NCBI GenBank assembly: GCA_964506325.1
Contig: CAZDLO010000004.1
Span: forward strand, 1-64,000
Reading direction: 5' to 3'
Length of the DNA: 64,000 nucleotides
DNA from: CAINVV01 sp964506325
Lineage (GTDB): Bacteria; Bacteroidota; Bacteroidia; Bacteroidales; Prolixibacteraceae
Under the pieces are notes generated by a model that searched no databases, was not told where the DNA came from, and saw nothing but the letters and a program-made list of their open reading frames with translations. Shown piece by piece: positions 26,604 through 35,705 of this stretch. A program made the position numbers and the translations under genes. Within the stretch, counting starts at the first letter, position 1. Each line of letters opens with the position of its first letter.

Positions 26604-28043
26604 TTACAAATCCAGGGATGCATCATTCCTTTGGCTGCCGTATTTTTCAATTAGTTCAGTAACCCAGTCAATCAGGAGGAATGTTGGGAAATTTTCGAGG
26701 AATTCCTGATGCATGGAATAATCCTCGGAAAGAGCGTTTTCAAGCTTTTCACTGGCTATGGCATAATTATCCAGAAAAATATAGAAGCCTGCCAGCCGGT
26801 ACATTACAGCAGCACACCTGGCTTCTGAATTCTCTGCATCCTCCAGGGTTTGTACTGCTTCCTCAAACAGGTTGTTGTTAAACAGCAGGTCTGCATAGGA
26901 GAGCCAGTATTCAGGAATTTCATTGTCAAGTTCCAGGGCCTTGGTATAGGATGATTTCGCCTCCTTAAAGTTGTTCAGGGCAGCAAAAGCTTTTCCCAGA
27001 GCGTTCCAGCATTCGGCACAATCCGGATTTATTTCCAGGGATTTTTTAAATACGGGAATTGCCTCGGCCGACCTGTCGTTGATCAGCATTACAAGCCCCG
27101 CACCAAACCAGCCATCCGAGCAATTAGAGTCCAAGAGTATGGTTTTGTTGTACCAGATGCCGGCATTCTCGTAATCATCAAGCTGGAAATGGCAATCGGC
27201 AAGGTACAAGTGGGCGTCAACTGAATCAGGGTCAATATTCAGGTATTCATTGTAGGCAGAGATTGAGTCCTGAAAATTCTCAATGGCGGAAAGTGCATTG
27301 GCTTTGTTGAAGATTGCTGCAGCGTAACCCGGATCAATGGCCAGTGCAAAATCGTAGGAACTGATAGCACGTTCGTAATCCTCGAGCCTGTTGTAAATAA
27401 TTCCAAGATTGTACCAGGCAGACTCCGAAAATGAATCAATATCCAGGTATTTGTTGTAATATTCAATAGCTTTCTGGTCATCCCCAAGTTTTTCGTAGCA
27501 AAAGGCAAGATCATAAAGCACTGGCTCATGTTCCGGATTCTCCGTAAGTGCTTTTTTCAGGTAGCTTAATGCTTCGTCGAAGGCTCCCGTTTGAATGAAT
27601 GAGATTCCTATGCTATACAGCAGTTCATCACGGTCTTCAAAGGCATATTTCTCCGCCTTTTTAAAATATTCTGCTGCACGGTGATGTTCGCCTTTCATAT
27701 TGTGACAGGTACCAAGCATCATCAGTACATCAGGATTGGTGTTTTCCAGCTCTTCCAATTCCTTGAGCAGGAGAATTGCTTTTGGGAATTTTAGTTGTGA
27801 AAGGTAGATCTGCGCCTTTTTAATTCTGACTATGGTTGAGTTAGGGTGTTGCCTGAGCGCAATTTCACAAGCCTGTAAGGCATTGGAAAATTGACTTTTA
27901 TCGATGTATTGGTCTGCAATGAATTCGAAATCGGAAACATCAAAAAATTCTGTACGTTGTTCTGTCAGCATCTGTTTGTAACGCTTCAAAACTCCGGAGA
28001 ATTCTTTGCTTTCGAAATTATCCCTTGACTCTTCCCACATCAT
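26604..28043 (-). CDS. Tetratricopeptide repeat protein
   Basis: This 479-residue cytoplasmic protein is built almost entirely of TPR units, about ten in number. Clear units include SAWYNLGIIYNRLEDYERAI, VLYDLAFCYEKLGDDQKAIE and CWNALGKAFAALNNFKEAKS. It has no signal peptide, membrane helix or enzymatic motif. Members of this type are frequent in Bacteroidota and act as protein-interaction scaffolds. It lies about 55 bases upstream of aroE and 40 bases downstream of the DUF4301 gene on the same strand. Confidence 0.85.
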   Translation of the reverse strand: MMWEESRDNFESKEFSGVLKRYKQMLTEQRTEFFDVSDFEFIADQYIDKSQFSNALQACEIALRQHPNSTIVRIKKAQIYLSQLKFPKAILLLKELEELENTNPDVLMMLGTCHNMKGEHHRAAEYFKKAEKYAFEDRDELLYSIGISFIQTGAFDEALSYLKKALTENPEHEPVLYDLAFCYEKLGDDQKAIEYYNKYLDIDSFSESAWYNLGIIYNRLEDYERAISSYDFALAIDPGYAAAIFNKANALSAIENFQDSISAYNEYLNIDPDSVDAHLYLADCHFQLDDYENAGIWYNKTILLDSNCSDGWFGAGLVMLINDRSAEAIPVFKKSLEINPDCAECWNALGKAFAALNNFKEAKSSYTKALELDNEIPEYWLSYADLLFNNNLFEEAVQTLEDAENSEARCAAVMYRLAGFYIFLDNYAIASEKLENALSEDYSMHQEFLENFPTFLLIDWVTELIEKYGSQRNDASLDL

Positions 28044-28082
28044 GCTATTCTTCTTAAGATTGGCGCAAAGTTAATAAAAAGG

Positions 28083-29627
28083 TTAAAGAGGTTGATGTTC
28101 TGTCCTCAAAAGGTCGTTAACCGTTTTTACGGGATTAAATGTGACAGGTGGAACCTCAGCAAACAATGTTATCCAGTCGGACATGGCGCCATTCCAAAGC
28201 CCCGGTAGTTCCTGGGCCTTCAATGGTTTTCCGTCTTTTGACTTGAGTGAAATAAAACCTGTTTCAGGATCCCTGAATTCAGGCAGATAGAATTTTTCGC
28301 CTTTGTAATTCCTAACCCCGCAAACCAGATCCACCGGATTGAAGTGTGTGGAGCGCTTGGCGATGGATGCCTGAAGGGGATCCTTAAGGTCTATCTGACT
28401 GCTCTCAACAACCTGGAGCGTAGTCGTGCCATCTGATTGAAGGGCCCAGAAGGGACCACCCCCGGGTTCTCCTTCATTTATGACCATACCACACACCCGG
28501 ACAGGCCGGTTCAGCTTGTCGGTCAGGAACCGGGTCTTTGAGTCCCTGTCTGTAATTTTATCTGCCGGGTCCAGTCTTGTAGACAGCTCCTTTTCAAGGA
28601 ATTCCATCATGTTATCAAGTTGCTGGTCTGTCAGTTTTTCCGGATTTTCAAGTAGTTCAAGGTTTCTGAAGACCTTTTGCTGGCATTGAAGCAAAAGTCC
28701 TGCAAGTGCTTTTTTATATTTTATGGTTTCATCTTTAAGCCGGTCGGGCACTACATTGTCGATGTTTTTAACAAAAATCAGGTCCGCCTGAAGATCATTC
28801 AGGTTTTCCAGCAGGGCGCCATGGCCTCCCGGCCTGAAAAACAGTTTTCCTTCGGTAGTGCGGAATGGTTCGTCGTTCTCATCGACTGCAATGGTGTCGG
28901 TTGAAGGTTTTTGCTCGGAAAAGGTGATTTCGTATTTAACTTCGTACCTCTTTTCCAGAATTTTAGCAGCTGTTTCGCATTTGGTTCTGAAGAGATGAAG
29001 ATGCTCCGGAGAAACAGTAAAATGAATCCGTACTATTCCGTTTGCATCTGTACCATAAAGTGCTCCTTCTACAAGGTGCTCTTCTGCAGGGGTGCGGCTG
29101 TTACCTGAATACATGTGGAAATCCAGTAATCCCTTTGGAAGGAAGCCATAGTTCAGTCCATCAGCTGTTAATAAATCACGCAGGATCTCTGTGTATTTCA
29201 TTTGTCCCCTGTTATCGTGCAGGGATCCGGTTTTTTCCGTTAAAAGCGGATAAAAGGCAAATTCAGATAGCCTGTCAAAGAAAAGTCTTACACTATTGTG
29301 TTGAACTTTTCCGAGGAGAAGTTCTGCTTCCTCATTTGTGCCGGTTTCTTCCTGGAAAGAGAAAAGTGACTGAAACATTCTGCTTGCAGCCCCTGATGCA
29401 GGGACGAATTTTACCGGAACCGTTCCTTGCTCCAGACTGGATTCGTAAAAGGAGATTAGTTCATTGCATTCCCTTTCGGAAAGCCTGGCAATGCCGTTTC
29501 CTATACCGGCAGCCTCCACAGTTTTTAAAAATGGGAAACCCCTTTTAAAATGCGAAATCTGGTTGAGTATTTCGGGCAGGTTGCCTCCTCTTTCCCTTAT
29601 TTGTTCCTGGTCTGCAGCTGTTAACAT
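28083..29627 (-). CDS. DUF4301 family protein
   Basis: This 514-residue protein matches the DUF4301 pattern: N-terminal LTAADQEQIRERGGNLPEIL, then VKFVPASGAASRMFQSLFSF, and later FRPGGHGALLENLNDLQADL and IFVKNIDNVVPD. The G-x-G-T/A-x-R-M and GHGALL blocks recall sugar-nucleotidyltransferase folds, so a nucleotidyltransferase-like activity is possible but not shown. It has no signal peptide or membrane segment. It is transcribed with the TPR gene. Confidence 0.85.
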   Translation of the reverse strand: MLTAADQEQIRERGGNLPEILNQISHFKRGFPFLKTVEAAGIGNGIARLSERECNELISFYESSLEQGTVPVKFVPASGAASRMFQSLFSFQEETGTNEEAELLLGKVQHNSVRLFFDRLSEFAFYPLLTEKTGSLHDNRGQMKYTEILRDLLTADGLNYGFLPKGLLDFHMYSGNSRTPAEEHLVEGALYGTDANGIVRIHFTVSPEHLHLFRTKCETAAKILEKRYEVKYEITFSEQKPSTDTIAVDENDEPFRTTEGKLFFRPGGHGALLENLNDLQADLIFVKNIDNVVPDRLKDETIKYKKALAGLLLQCQQKVFRNLELLENPEKLTDQQLDNMMEFLEKELSTRLDPADKITDRDSKTRFLTDKLNRPVRVCGMVINEGEPGGGPFWALQSDGTTTLQVVESSQIDLKDPLQASIAKRSTHFNPVDLVCGVRNYKGEKFYLPEFRDPETGFISLKSKDGKPLKAQELPGLWNGAMSDWITLFAEVPPVTFNPVKTVNDLLRTEHQPL

Positions 29628-29760
29628 AGGCGAATTTTTCTATGTGATGAATATACGAAAATGAAAATAACATGTAACCCGGGAAGTTCCAAAATTTATT
29701 CACATTGTAATGTTCATTAATATCTGAAGATCCTGTTAATTTTACCGCCAAAATCAGGGG

Positions 29761-30708
29761 ATGGACAAATTGGAATTCATTTGGGGCAGCGATAAGAGAT
29801 ACAACGATTATTCGGGTTATTACCGGAAAACCTTTGACGGGAAGGTTCAGAAAATATCCCTCGACGCAGGCTTTACCTGTCCCAACAGGGATGGCTCCCG
29901 GGGGAAGGGCGGTTGTACCTACTGTAACAACAGGAGTTTCAATCCGGATTATTGCCGGACAGCGCAAAATATTGCAGATCAGCTGGCGAAGGGGATTGAT
30001 TTTTTTTCAGCCAAATATCCCACTATGCGGTATCTTGCCTATTTCCAGGCGTATAGCAACACTTATGCCTCTGTTGATATTCTAAGGCAATCCTACGAGG
30101 CAGCCTTATCCCGGCCGGAAGTGATTGGCCTTGTCATTGCCACGAGGCCGGATTGTCTGAGTTCAGAGATACTTGACCTGCTTCAGGAATTTTCCGAAAA
30201 ATGTTACGTTTCTGTTGAACTTGGTGTTGAAAGTTTCAGGGAAGATACATTGAAAAAGATCAACAGGGGGCACACGGCATCGGAATCGTTATCTGCGATT
30301 CACAGAATTGCAGAAAGAAAGATTGACAACTGTGTACACCTGATCTTAGGGCTTCCGGGTGAGGAAGAGAAGGACTTTATGCAAACCGCGCAATTAATTT
30401 CGGGCTTACCGATCCATAGTATCAAGCTCCATCAGCTTCAGATACACACAGGTACACGAATGGCAGCGGATTATAAAAAGGACCCTGGTTCGTTCGTGTT
30501 ATTTGATGCCGGTCAATATGCGGACCTGGTGGTAAGGTTCCTTGAACATCTTTCCCCCGGCATCATTGTGCAGCGTTTTGTCAGTTCTGCTCCCGCTTCC
30601 ATTTTGATTGCCCCAAGGTGGAACATCAAAAACTACCAGTTTGTAGCTATGGTGGAAAAGATTCTTGCTGAAAGGGATACATGGCAGGGAAAGTTCTATG
30701 TTGAGTAG
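29761..30708 (+). CDS. Radical SAM protein, TIGR01212/YhcC family
   Basis: This 315-residue protein has the cluster-binding cysteines in the spaced form CPNRDGSRGKGGCTYC (about residues 40-55) that sets the YhcC/TIGR01212 group apart from the usual CxxxCxxC. It also has YFQAYSNTYA, the segment CVHLILGLPGEEEKDF, and SIKLHQLQIHTGT. It should bind a 4Fe-4S cluster and S-adenosylmethionine. The substrate is not established for this family. It sits alone, convergent with the M16 peptidase pair. Confidence 0.9.
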   Translation: MDKLEFIWGSDKRYNDYSGYYRKTFDGKVQKISLDAGFTCPNRDGSRGKGGCTYCNNRSFNPDYCRTAQNIADQLAKGIDFFSAKYPTMRYLAYFQAYSNTYASVDILRQSYEAALSRPEVIGLVIATRPDCLSSEILDLLQEFSEKCYVSVELGVESFREDTLKKINRGHTASESLSAIHRIAERKIDNCVHLILGLPGEEEKDFMQTAQLISGLPIHSIKLHQLQIHTGTRMAADYKKDPGSFVLFDAGQYADLVVRFLEHLSPGIIVQRFVSSAPASILIAPRWNIKNYQFVAMVEKILAERDTWQGKFYVE

Positions 30709-30737
30709 ATCCTCCCTGCAGAAAAGATATTCTGTGG

Positions 30738-32018
30738 CTAGAGTTTGCCGGCAGCGACAGTACACATGGTTTCCGGATCAAAATATTTTCTGGCAAGCTC
30801 CCTGATCTGCTCAGGAGTTGTTGTTTTGATGGTGTGGATGATATGGCTGAAATATCCTACTTCCAGTTCTGCCTCATACAATGATGAAAAACTCTGGGCT
30901 CGTGCAAAGGGTCCGTCAAAATCCTCAAGCATTCTTCCGAGCAGGAAACTTCGCAATGGTTCAAGTTCAGATTCAGGAACCAGGTCTTCACACAACCGCT
31001 GCATTTCATGAAAAATTTCTCTAATGGCTTCCTCTGTTTTTTCTGCTGTAACCTCTGCGTGGATCATAAAAATGGCATCGCGGACGAAAGAGGCAACTGA
31101 GGCATGGATACCATAGGTCAGACCTTTTTCTTCGCGCAGGTTGCTCATGAGCCTGGAACCAAAATAACCCCCGAAAATTGTTGTTAAAAGTTTCAGTCCT
31201 GCAGAGTCAGGGTGATGCTGTGTAGGGACTCTTTTGCCGATTGTGATGGCATTCTGATTGGCATTTTCCCGTTCAATGAATATTTTTTGTCCGGATTTTC
31301 CGGGTGAAAAAGGTTGGTGTTCGGTGAACAGTGAAGGTGTGCCCCATGTATGTCCCAAATTCTGTTCAATCAGTTTCGTTACCCCGTCATCTACGTCCCC
31401 CGAAGCGAAAAGTGTTGCGTTTGCGGAGTAATAGTGCCTGTGGTAATGGAGCTTCGCCCCATCAAGTGTTACAGATTCAAAAGCTTCAGGGGATTCAACC
31501 GGGGAGTATGGATGGATTTCTCCCATCACCGACCGGAGGAAGTTGCGCTGAGCTACGATTCCGACCTTCTCAGCGTCGACCAATGCCCTTTGCTTCCTTT
31601 TCTGCCTGTTTATTTCAAATTCATGTTCAGGGAAAGAAGCATCCTGAATTATTTCAGCCAGTAAAGGCAGCAGGTTGGGAAGATGCTTTTTTAAGGATAA
31701 AAGGGATATGTAATTGTTGTCATAGTATGGGACAGAACTGAACTGAGCTCCGTAGAAATCAATTCGGTCCGCAATCTCGCGCGCGGTTTTGCCTGTTGTT
31801 CCCTCTGAGATCATACCTGCTGCCATCATGCTTTCAAGTTTGCGGGATTCATACCAGTTTCCCGCCTTGAAACTAAAGTCCAGTTTTACCACCTCCTGTG
31901 TACCTCCGTAAAGGGTGAAAAATGAGGTGCCACCTGGCAAAAGCTGATGGACAGGTTCGATAAAATCAATTTTATCAACCGAATGTACAGGTGGGGCTAT
32001 TTTTCTGAAAGGGCTCAT
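30738..32018 (-). CDS. M16 peptidase-like subunit without the zinc motif
   Basis: This 426-residue protein has the M16 two-domain fold: first-half FYGAQFSSVPYYDNNYISLL, second-half GGYFGSRLMSNLREEKGLTY. The HxxEH zinc-binding motif is missing; where it should be (about residues 60-75) the sequence reads SMMAAGMISEGTTGKTA. It is therefore expected to be the non-catalytic partner, like the core subunits of heterodimeric M16B peptidases. Its start overlaps the stop of the catalytic partner gene by four bases, indicating coupled translation. No signal peptide was seen. Confidence 0.88.
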   Translation of the reverse strand: MSPFRKIAPPVHSVDKIDFIEPVHQLLPGGTSFFTLYGGTQEVVKLDFSFKAGNWYESRKLESMMAAGMISEGTTGKTAREIADRIDFYGAQFSSVPYYDNNYISLLSLKKHLPNLLPLLAEIIQDASFPEHEFEINRQKRKQRALVDAEKVGIVAQRNFLRSVMGEIHPYSPVESPEAFESVTLDGAKLHYHRHYYSANATLFASGDVDDGVTKLIEQNLGHTWGTPSLFTEHQPFSPGKSGQKIFIERENANQNAITIGKRVPTQHHPDSAGLKLLTTIFGGYFGSRLMSNLREEKGLTYGIHASVASFVRDAIFMIHAEVTAEKTEEAIREIFHEMQRLCEDLVPESELEPLRSFLLGRMLEDFDGPFARAQSFSSLYEAELEVGYFSHIIHTIKTTTPEQIRELARKYFDPETMCTVAAGKL

Positions 32019-33265
32019 TTTTTATGATTTTGGATGGAAAGATAGTTCAGCGTGTTTTTGTTCCCCTTTCGGAAAAGCTGTTGTGCTGAATCTAAAAGAT
32101 CGGATGCTGTAATATCCCTGTATTTACTGCCCTGGGAGTTGATCTCTGACGCATCTCCCATTATTTCGAAGGAGGCGAGCTGGATTGCTTTTTCCAGGTA
32201 CCCTATCTCATTGAGCAGTAAATCGGCCTCCACCCTGTTTTTTACCTTTTCCAATTCATAGGCTGTAATGGTCGTCTCTGCAGTCATCATTATTTCCTCC
32301 AGCATTTTTTCCCTGGCCAGGTCAATGTCTATACCTTGGGCTGCTTTCCCGGTTGCCACAAAGAGACCGGGTTCATTCTCCCCCGACAGGTAGGCATCCG
32401 CTTCGGTGAAGAGCTTTTGCTCCTTTACAAGGTGCACTTCAAACCTGGAGGAGCTTCCATTGGAAAGGATGTCAGACAGGAGGTCGAGTACGTAGAAACC
32501 CTTCTGATTACGGCCGCTCATGTGCCAGCTTACATAAAAGGTATCGATGGGCACATCCCTGTAGACGGTAATTTCACGGTCTATTTCCTGTGCAGGTTCC
32601 GGCCGGCCTGTATATGGGGCGATTTCACGCCACGGTATATCCCCGAACCATTTTTCTGCCAGCGTCAATGCTTCAACTGAACCTATATTACCACTTATCA
32701 CCAAAACAGCATTGTTTGGAGCATAGTGGTGGTAAAAAAAATCCTTGACTTCTGTTAGTGTGGCATCTTCAATATGCTCTGGAACCAGGCCAATAGTTGG
32801 CCATCGATAGGGATGAACTTTGTAGGACAGATCGCGCAACAGATGCCAAACGTCGCCATAGGGCTTATTCAGGTTGCGCTGCCTGAATTCTTCTATAACC
32901 ACCTTTTTTTGAACATTCAACCCTTTCTTTGAAAACTTCGGACCCAGCATACGGTCTGATTCAAGCCAAAGAGCTGTTTCTATGTTATTGGCCGGCAGTG
33001 TGATATAATAATTGGTCAGATCGTTTGAGGTAAAAGCATTGTTGGCACCACTGGCGCGTTGTACTGCTGTGTCAAAATCCGGAACATGTACCGAACCTTC
33101 AAAAGAAAGGTGTTCAAAAAGATGTGCGAAGCCGGTACGGTCGGGATTTTCGTGCTTTGATCCTACATTGTAGCACACATTTACTGCAACAAATGGTGTA
33201 CTGCGGTCGGTATGTACGATAACGGTGAGTCCATTCCCTAATATTCTTTTTTCGAATTGAATCAT
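32015..33265 (-). CDS. M16 family zinc metallopeptidase, catalytic subunit
   Basis: The start at 33265 gives 416 residues beginning MIQFEKRILGNGLTVIV, the usual family N-terminus; the upstream in-frame start at 33328 adds 21 residues without family character. The catalytic HxxEH is HLFEHLSFEG (about residues 52-56), with the downstream Glu in NAFTSNDLTNYY and following helix. The C-terminal half has a weaker M16 repeat. With the following gene it forms a catalytic plus non-catalytic pair that probably degrades oligopeptides in the cytoplasm. Confidence 0.9.
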   Translation of the reverse strand: MIQFEKRILGNGLTVIVHTDRSTPFVAVNVCYNVGSKHENPDRTGFAHLFEHLSFEGSVHVPDFDTAVQRASGANNAFTSNDLTNYYITLPANNIETALWLESDRMLGPKFSKKGLNVQKKVVIEEFRQRNLNKPYGDVWHLLRDLSYKVHPYRWPTIGLVPEHIEDATLTEVKDFFYHHYAPNNAVLVISGNIGSVEALTLAEKWFGDIPWREIAPYTGRPEPAQEIDREITVYRDVPIDTFYVSWHMSGRNQKGFYVLDLLSDILSNGSSSRFEVHLVKEQKLFTEADAYLSGENEPGLFVATGKAAQGIDIDLAREKMLEEIMMTAETTITAYELEKVKNRVEADLLLNEIGYLEKAIQLASFEIMGDASEINSQGSKYRDITASDLLDSAQQLFRKGNKNTLNYLSIQNHKK

Positions 33266-33615
33266 AAATGCCCAAAATTTTTGGTTTGGTTGTTCTGCGG
33301 TCGGGAGGGCCATCGGATTATTTGTCAAAGATAGCGAATCCTTCGGAAGGTGGCAAAATCTAATGGTTTGCCTGAGGGAAAGGGAAGCAGGATTGTGCCA
33401 TTCTGGAAGAGCTCCCTCCCGGCTGATTGTTTTTATGCAGTCTAAATAGCTGTTTCACCACTCTTTAATAGTAAAAATTGTTGATTGAGGATTTATTAAT
33501 TTGTAAACTCGCAAAAGAGAAAACCGGAAGAACGATGACCGAATTAAAATCATTATCGGTTTTTTTTTGCCTGTTTACTTATAAAAAGAAATATTAAATC
33601 CTTTTTGAATTAACA
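33266..33615. other. Divergent intergenic region before the aromatic lyase gene
   Basis: About 350 gene-free bases lie between the divergent M16 gene and the lyase gene. The promoter-proximal half is plain. Near 33521-33559 a hairpin-like element ends in nine consecutive T (listed separately). The last 55 bases before the lyase start are AT-rich. Confidence 0.45.
33521..33559 (+). promoter_or_regulatory. Possible leader terminator/attenuator
   Basis: AAAACCG (from 33521) can pair with CGGTTTT (to about 33554), and inside it CGATGA can pair with TCATTATCG. The stem runs straight into nine T. This looks like an intrinsic terminator about 57 bases upstream of the lyase start codon on the same strand. 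It could be an attenuator, or simply end an unrelated transcript. Confidence 0.35.
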
Positions 33616-35082
33616 ATGGAAAAATCAGACAAACTAAAAACCGTGAAATTTTACAGCGGAGAGGAAACCCCGCTAGAAATGCACAAAGTGCGTGTAGTAC
33701 AGAAACTTAACCTGCTGCCTGTAGAGGCACGTAAGGAAGCTATCTTCGGTGCCGGTTTCAATACCTTCCTATTGATGAACAAAGATGTTTTCCTGGACAT
33801 GCTGACAGATTCTGGCACCAACGCCATGAGTGACAACCAGGTTGCCGCCATGAGTGTTGCCGACGATTCCTATGCCGGTTCAGCCAGTTATACCAAACTG
33901 GAGAAAGCCATTAATGATGTATTTAACCAGAAATATTTCCTTCCGGTTCACCAGGGACGTGCTGCAGAGCATATTGTTGCCAAGACTTTTGTTAAGCCTG
34001 GAAGTGTGATTCCCATGAACTACCACTTTACGACTACCAAGGCTCACATTGAAATGGCAGGTGGAGCCGTCGAAGAAATTTATACCGATGAAGCGCTGAA
34101 GATCAAAAGCGATTTTCCTTTCAAGGGGAATATGGACATCGACAAACTCAAAAAAGTAATTGAGAAATGGGGTGCAGAAAATATTCCATTCATACGTTTT
34201 GAGGCCGGGACCAACCTGATTGGTGGTCAACCATTTTCCATGAAAAATCTCCGGGAGGTTTCAGTCATAGCAAAAGCCCACAAAATTAAGGTGTTGATGG
34301 ATACCAGCCTTATCAATGAAAACCTTTATTTTATCAAAGTCCGGGAAGAAGGATACCAGGAGGTGCCACTCAAGGATATCATGCATGAAATGCTCAGTTA
34401 TACTGATTTCTCTTATTTTTCGGGCCGCAAGGTTAGTTGTACGCGTGGTGGCGGTATTTGTACCAACGACCGCGAGATCTACATGGCTATGCGTGACTGG
34501 GTTCCGCTTTTCGAGGGCTTCCTGACCTACGGCGGGATGAGTGTACGTGAAATCGAAGCAATGGCTGTTGGCCTGTATGAGTCACTTGACTTTGATGTCA
34601 TCAGCCATTCTCCGACATTCATCAAATACCTCGTCGATACACTCGACAAGAGTGGGGTTCCTGTGATCACTCCCGCCGGAGGACTGGGATGCCACCTTGA
34701 TGCAGGGCAGTTTATCAGCCATATACCCCAGACACAATATCCTGCAGGGGCATTGGCGGCAGCACTTTATGTCGCTTCCGGAATCCGCGGAATGGAAAGG
34801 GGGACAATTTCCAGCGTACGTGATGCCAATGGGGATGATGTCCTCGCAGACGTTGAACTGCTGCGGCTTGCCTTCCCACGACGGGTATTTACCCTGTCAC
34901 AGGTTAAATACGCAGAAGACCGGATCAAATGGCTTTATGACAACCGCCACCTGATCGGCGGCCTTGAGTGGACGGAAGAACCTCCGGTTCTCCGTTTCTT
35001 TGTGGGTAAACTGAAACCGATCGGTGACTGGGTTGACAAACTTGTGGCTAAATTCCGGGAGGATTTTGGGGACAGCCTTTAG
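33616..35082 (+). CDS. Aromatic amino-acid beta-lyase (tryptophanase / tyrosine phenol-lyase family)
   Basis: This 488-residue PLP enzyme of the beta-eliminating lyase family cleaves an aromatic amino acid to pyruvate, ammonia and an indole or phenol. Family blocks are TDSGTNAMSDNQ, VHQGRAAEH, LIGGQPFSM and the PLP lysine Lys272 in FSGRKVS. The positions that separate tyrosine phenol-lyase from tryptophanase (T124, R381 and F448 in Citrobacter TPL) appear here as Thr139, Arg395 and Phe461, which favours TPL-like specificity; Arg417 fits the carboxylate-binding R404. Oddly, the DATR arginine that touches the PLP 3'-oxygen is Leu232 (MDTSL), and the residue before the PLP lysine is Arg instead of Lys. 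Automatic annotation would probably say tryptophanase. It has its own terminator. Confidence 0.88.
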   Translation: MEKSDKLKTVKFYSGEETPLEMHKVRVVQKLNLLPVEARKEAIFGAGFNTFLLMNKDVFLDMLTDSGTNAMSDNQVAAMSVADDSYAGSASYTKLEKAINDVFNQKYFLPVHQGRAAEHIVAKTFVKPGSVIPMNYHFTTTKAHIEMAGGAVEEIYTDEALKIKSDFPFKGNMDIDKLKKVIEKWGAENIPFIRFEAGTNLIGGQPFSMKNLREVSVIAKAHKIKVLMDTSLINENLYFIKVREEGYQEVPLKDIMHEMLSYTDFSYFSGRKVSCTRGGGICTNDREIYMAMRDWVPLFEGFLTYGGMSVREIEAMAVGLYESLDFDVISHSPTFIKYLVDTLDKSGVPVITPAGGLGCHLDAGQFISHIPQTQYPAGALAAALYVASGIRGMERGTISSVRDANGDDVLADVELLRLAFPRRVFTLSQVKYAEDRIKWLYDNRHLIGGLEWTEEPPVLRFFVGKLKPIGDWVDKLVAKFREDFGDSL

Positions 35083-35106
35083 CAGACAAGTACTTAAATA
35101 TTACAG

Positions 35107-35144
35107 AACACCCTGCAATGCTGAATTTGCAGGGTGTTTTTTTT
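35107..35144 (+). terminator. Rho-independent terminator after the aromatic lyase gene
   Basis: AACACCCTGCAA pairs with TTGCAGGGTGTT around a short loop and is followed by a run of T. It lies 25 bases past the stop codon. Confidence 0.92.
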
Positions 35145-35268
35145 GAACATACAACTTTTGCTTCGCACACAATTATTATAGCTTCCCAAACTATTTCACG
35201 GATAACTTTGGTTATATTTAGGGGTCTGTTTGTTAATTATTTAACAGGATAACTTAATGATTTGAAAA

Positions 35269-35616
35269 ATGGCACATATGAACAAGGGTGATGAAATATT
35301 CGGCAAAGCAGGTGAGCTTGCCGGCAAGGCAGAGAAGTTCCTTGAAGAGGGATATGAAAAGGTCAAGGGCAGCGAAGCCTATGCTAAAATCAGGGATGCC
35401 GTTGGGCAGGCAGGAGAATTTGTTGACAAAAAATTAGAAAAACTGAAGGAAAGTGACATTCCGGATAAACTGAAGGATTTTAAAGGCAAAGCAGAATCGG
35501 GGACTGAAAATGTCATTGAACATGTGAAGGCTTATGGTTCCTTGCTCGCCGACGATGTGGAACAGGTGATTGACGATGTGAAGGAAAAATTTTCCGGAGA
35601 GAAGAAGCAAAAATAG
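35269..35616 (+). CDS. Small helical Lys/Glu-rich protein (YtxH/LEA-like character)
   Basis: This 115-residue, highly charged, almost purely helical protein has 11-residue-like amphipathic periodicity (GKAGELAGKAEKFLEEGYEK, AVGQAGEFVDKKLEKLKESD). No signal peptide or membrane segment is present. Such proteins resemble LEA- or YtxH-type stress proteins, but no specific family was recognised. Translation may start at Met1 or at Met4. It has its own AT-rich upstream region and a strong terminator, indicating an independently transcribed gene. Confidence 0.65.
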   Translation: MAHMNKGDEIFGKAGELAGKAEKFLEEGYEKVKGSEAYAKIRDAVGQAGEFVDKKLEKLKESDIPDKLKDFKGKAESGTENVIEHVKAYGSLLADDVEQVIDDVKEKFSGEKKQK

Positions 35617-35621
35617 AAATG

Positions 35622-35669
35622 AAAAAGTCACAACCGTACGACCTGAATGAGGTAGGGTTGTGACTTTTA
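35622..35669 (+). terminator. Terminator between the small helical gene and rocD
   Basis: AAAAGTCACAACC pairs with GGGTTGTGACTTTT, enclosing a second small stem (ACCT/AGGT). Flanking A and T runs allow it to work for the plus-strand gene and the convergent ornithine aminotransferase gene. Confidence 0.88.
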
Positions 35670-35705
35670 TCCCGGTAACATTCTGCCGTGGAAACCCGGC
35701 AGTAC

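Noticed and set aside
33616..35082. Straight call as tryptophanase TnaA
   Set aside because: Three specificity positions read as tyrosine phenol-lyase, and the PLP pocket differs from both enzymes, so the substrate was left open.
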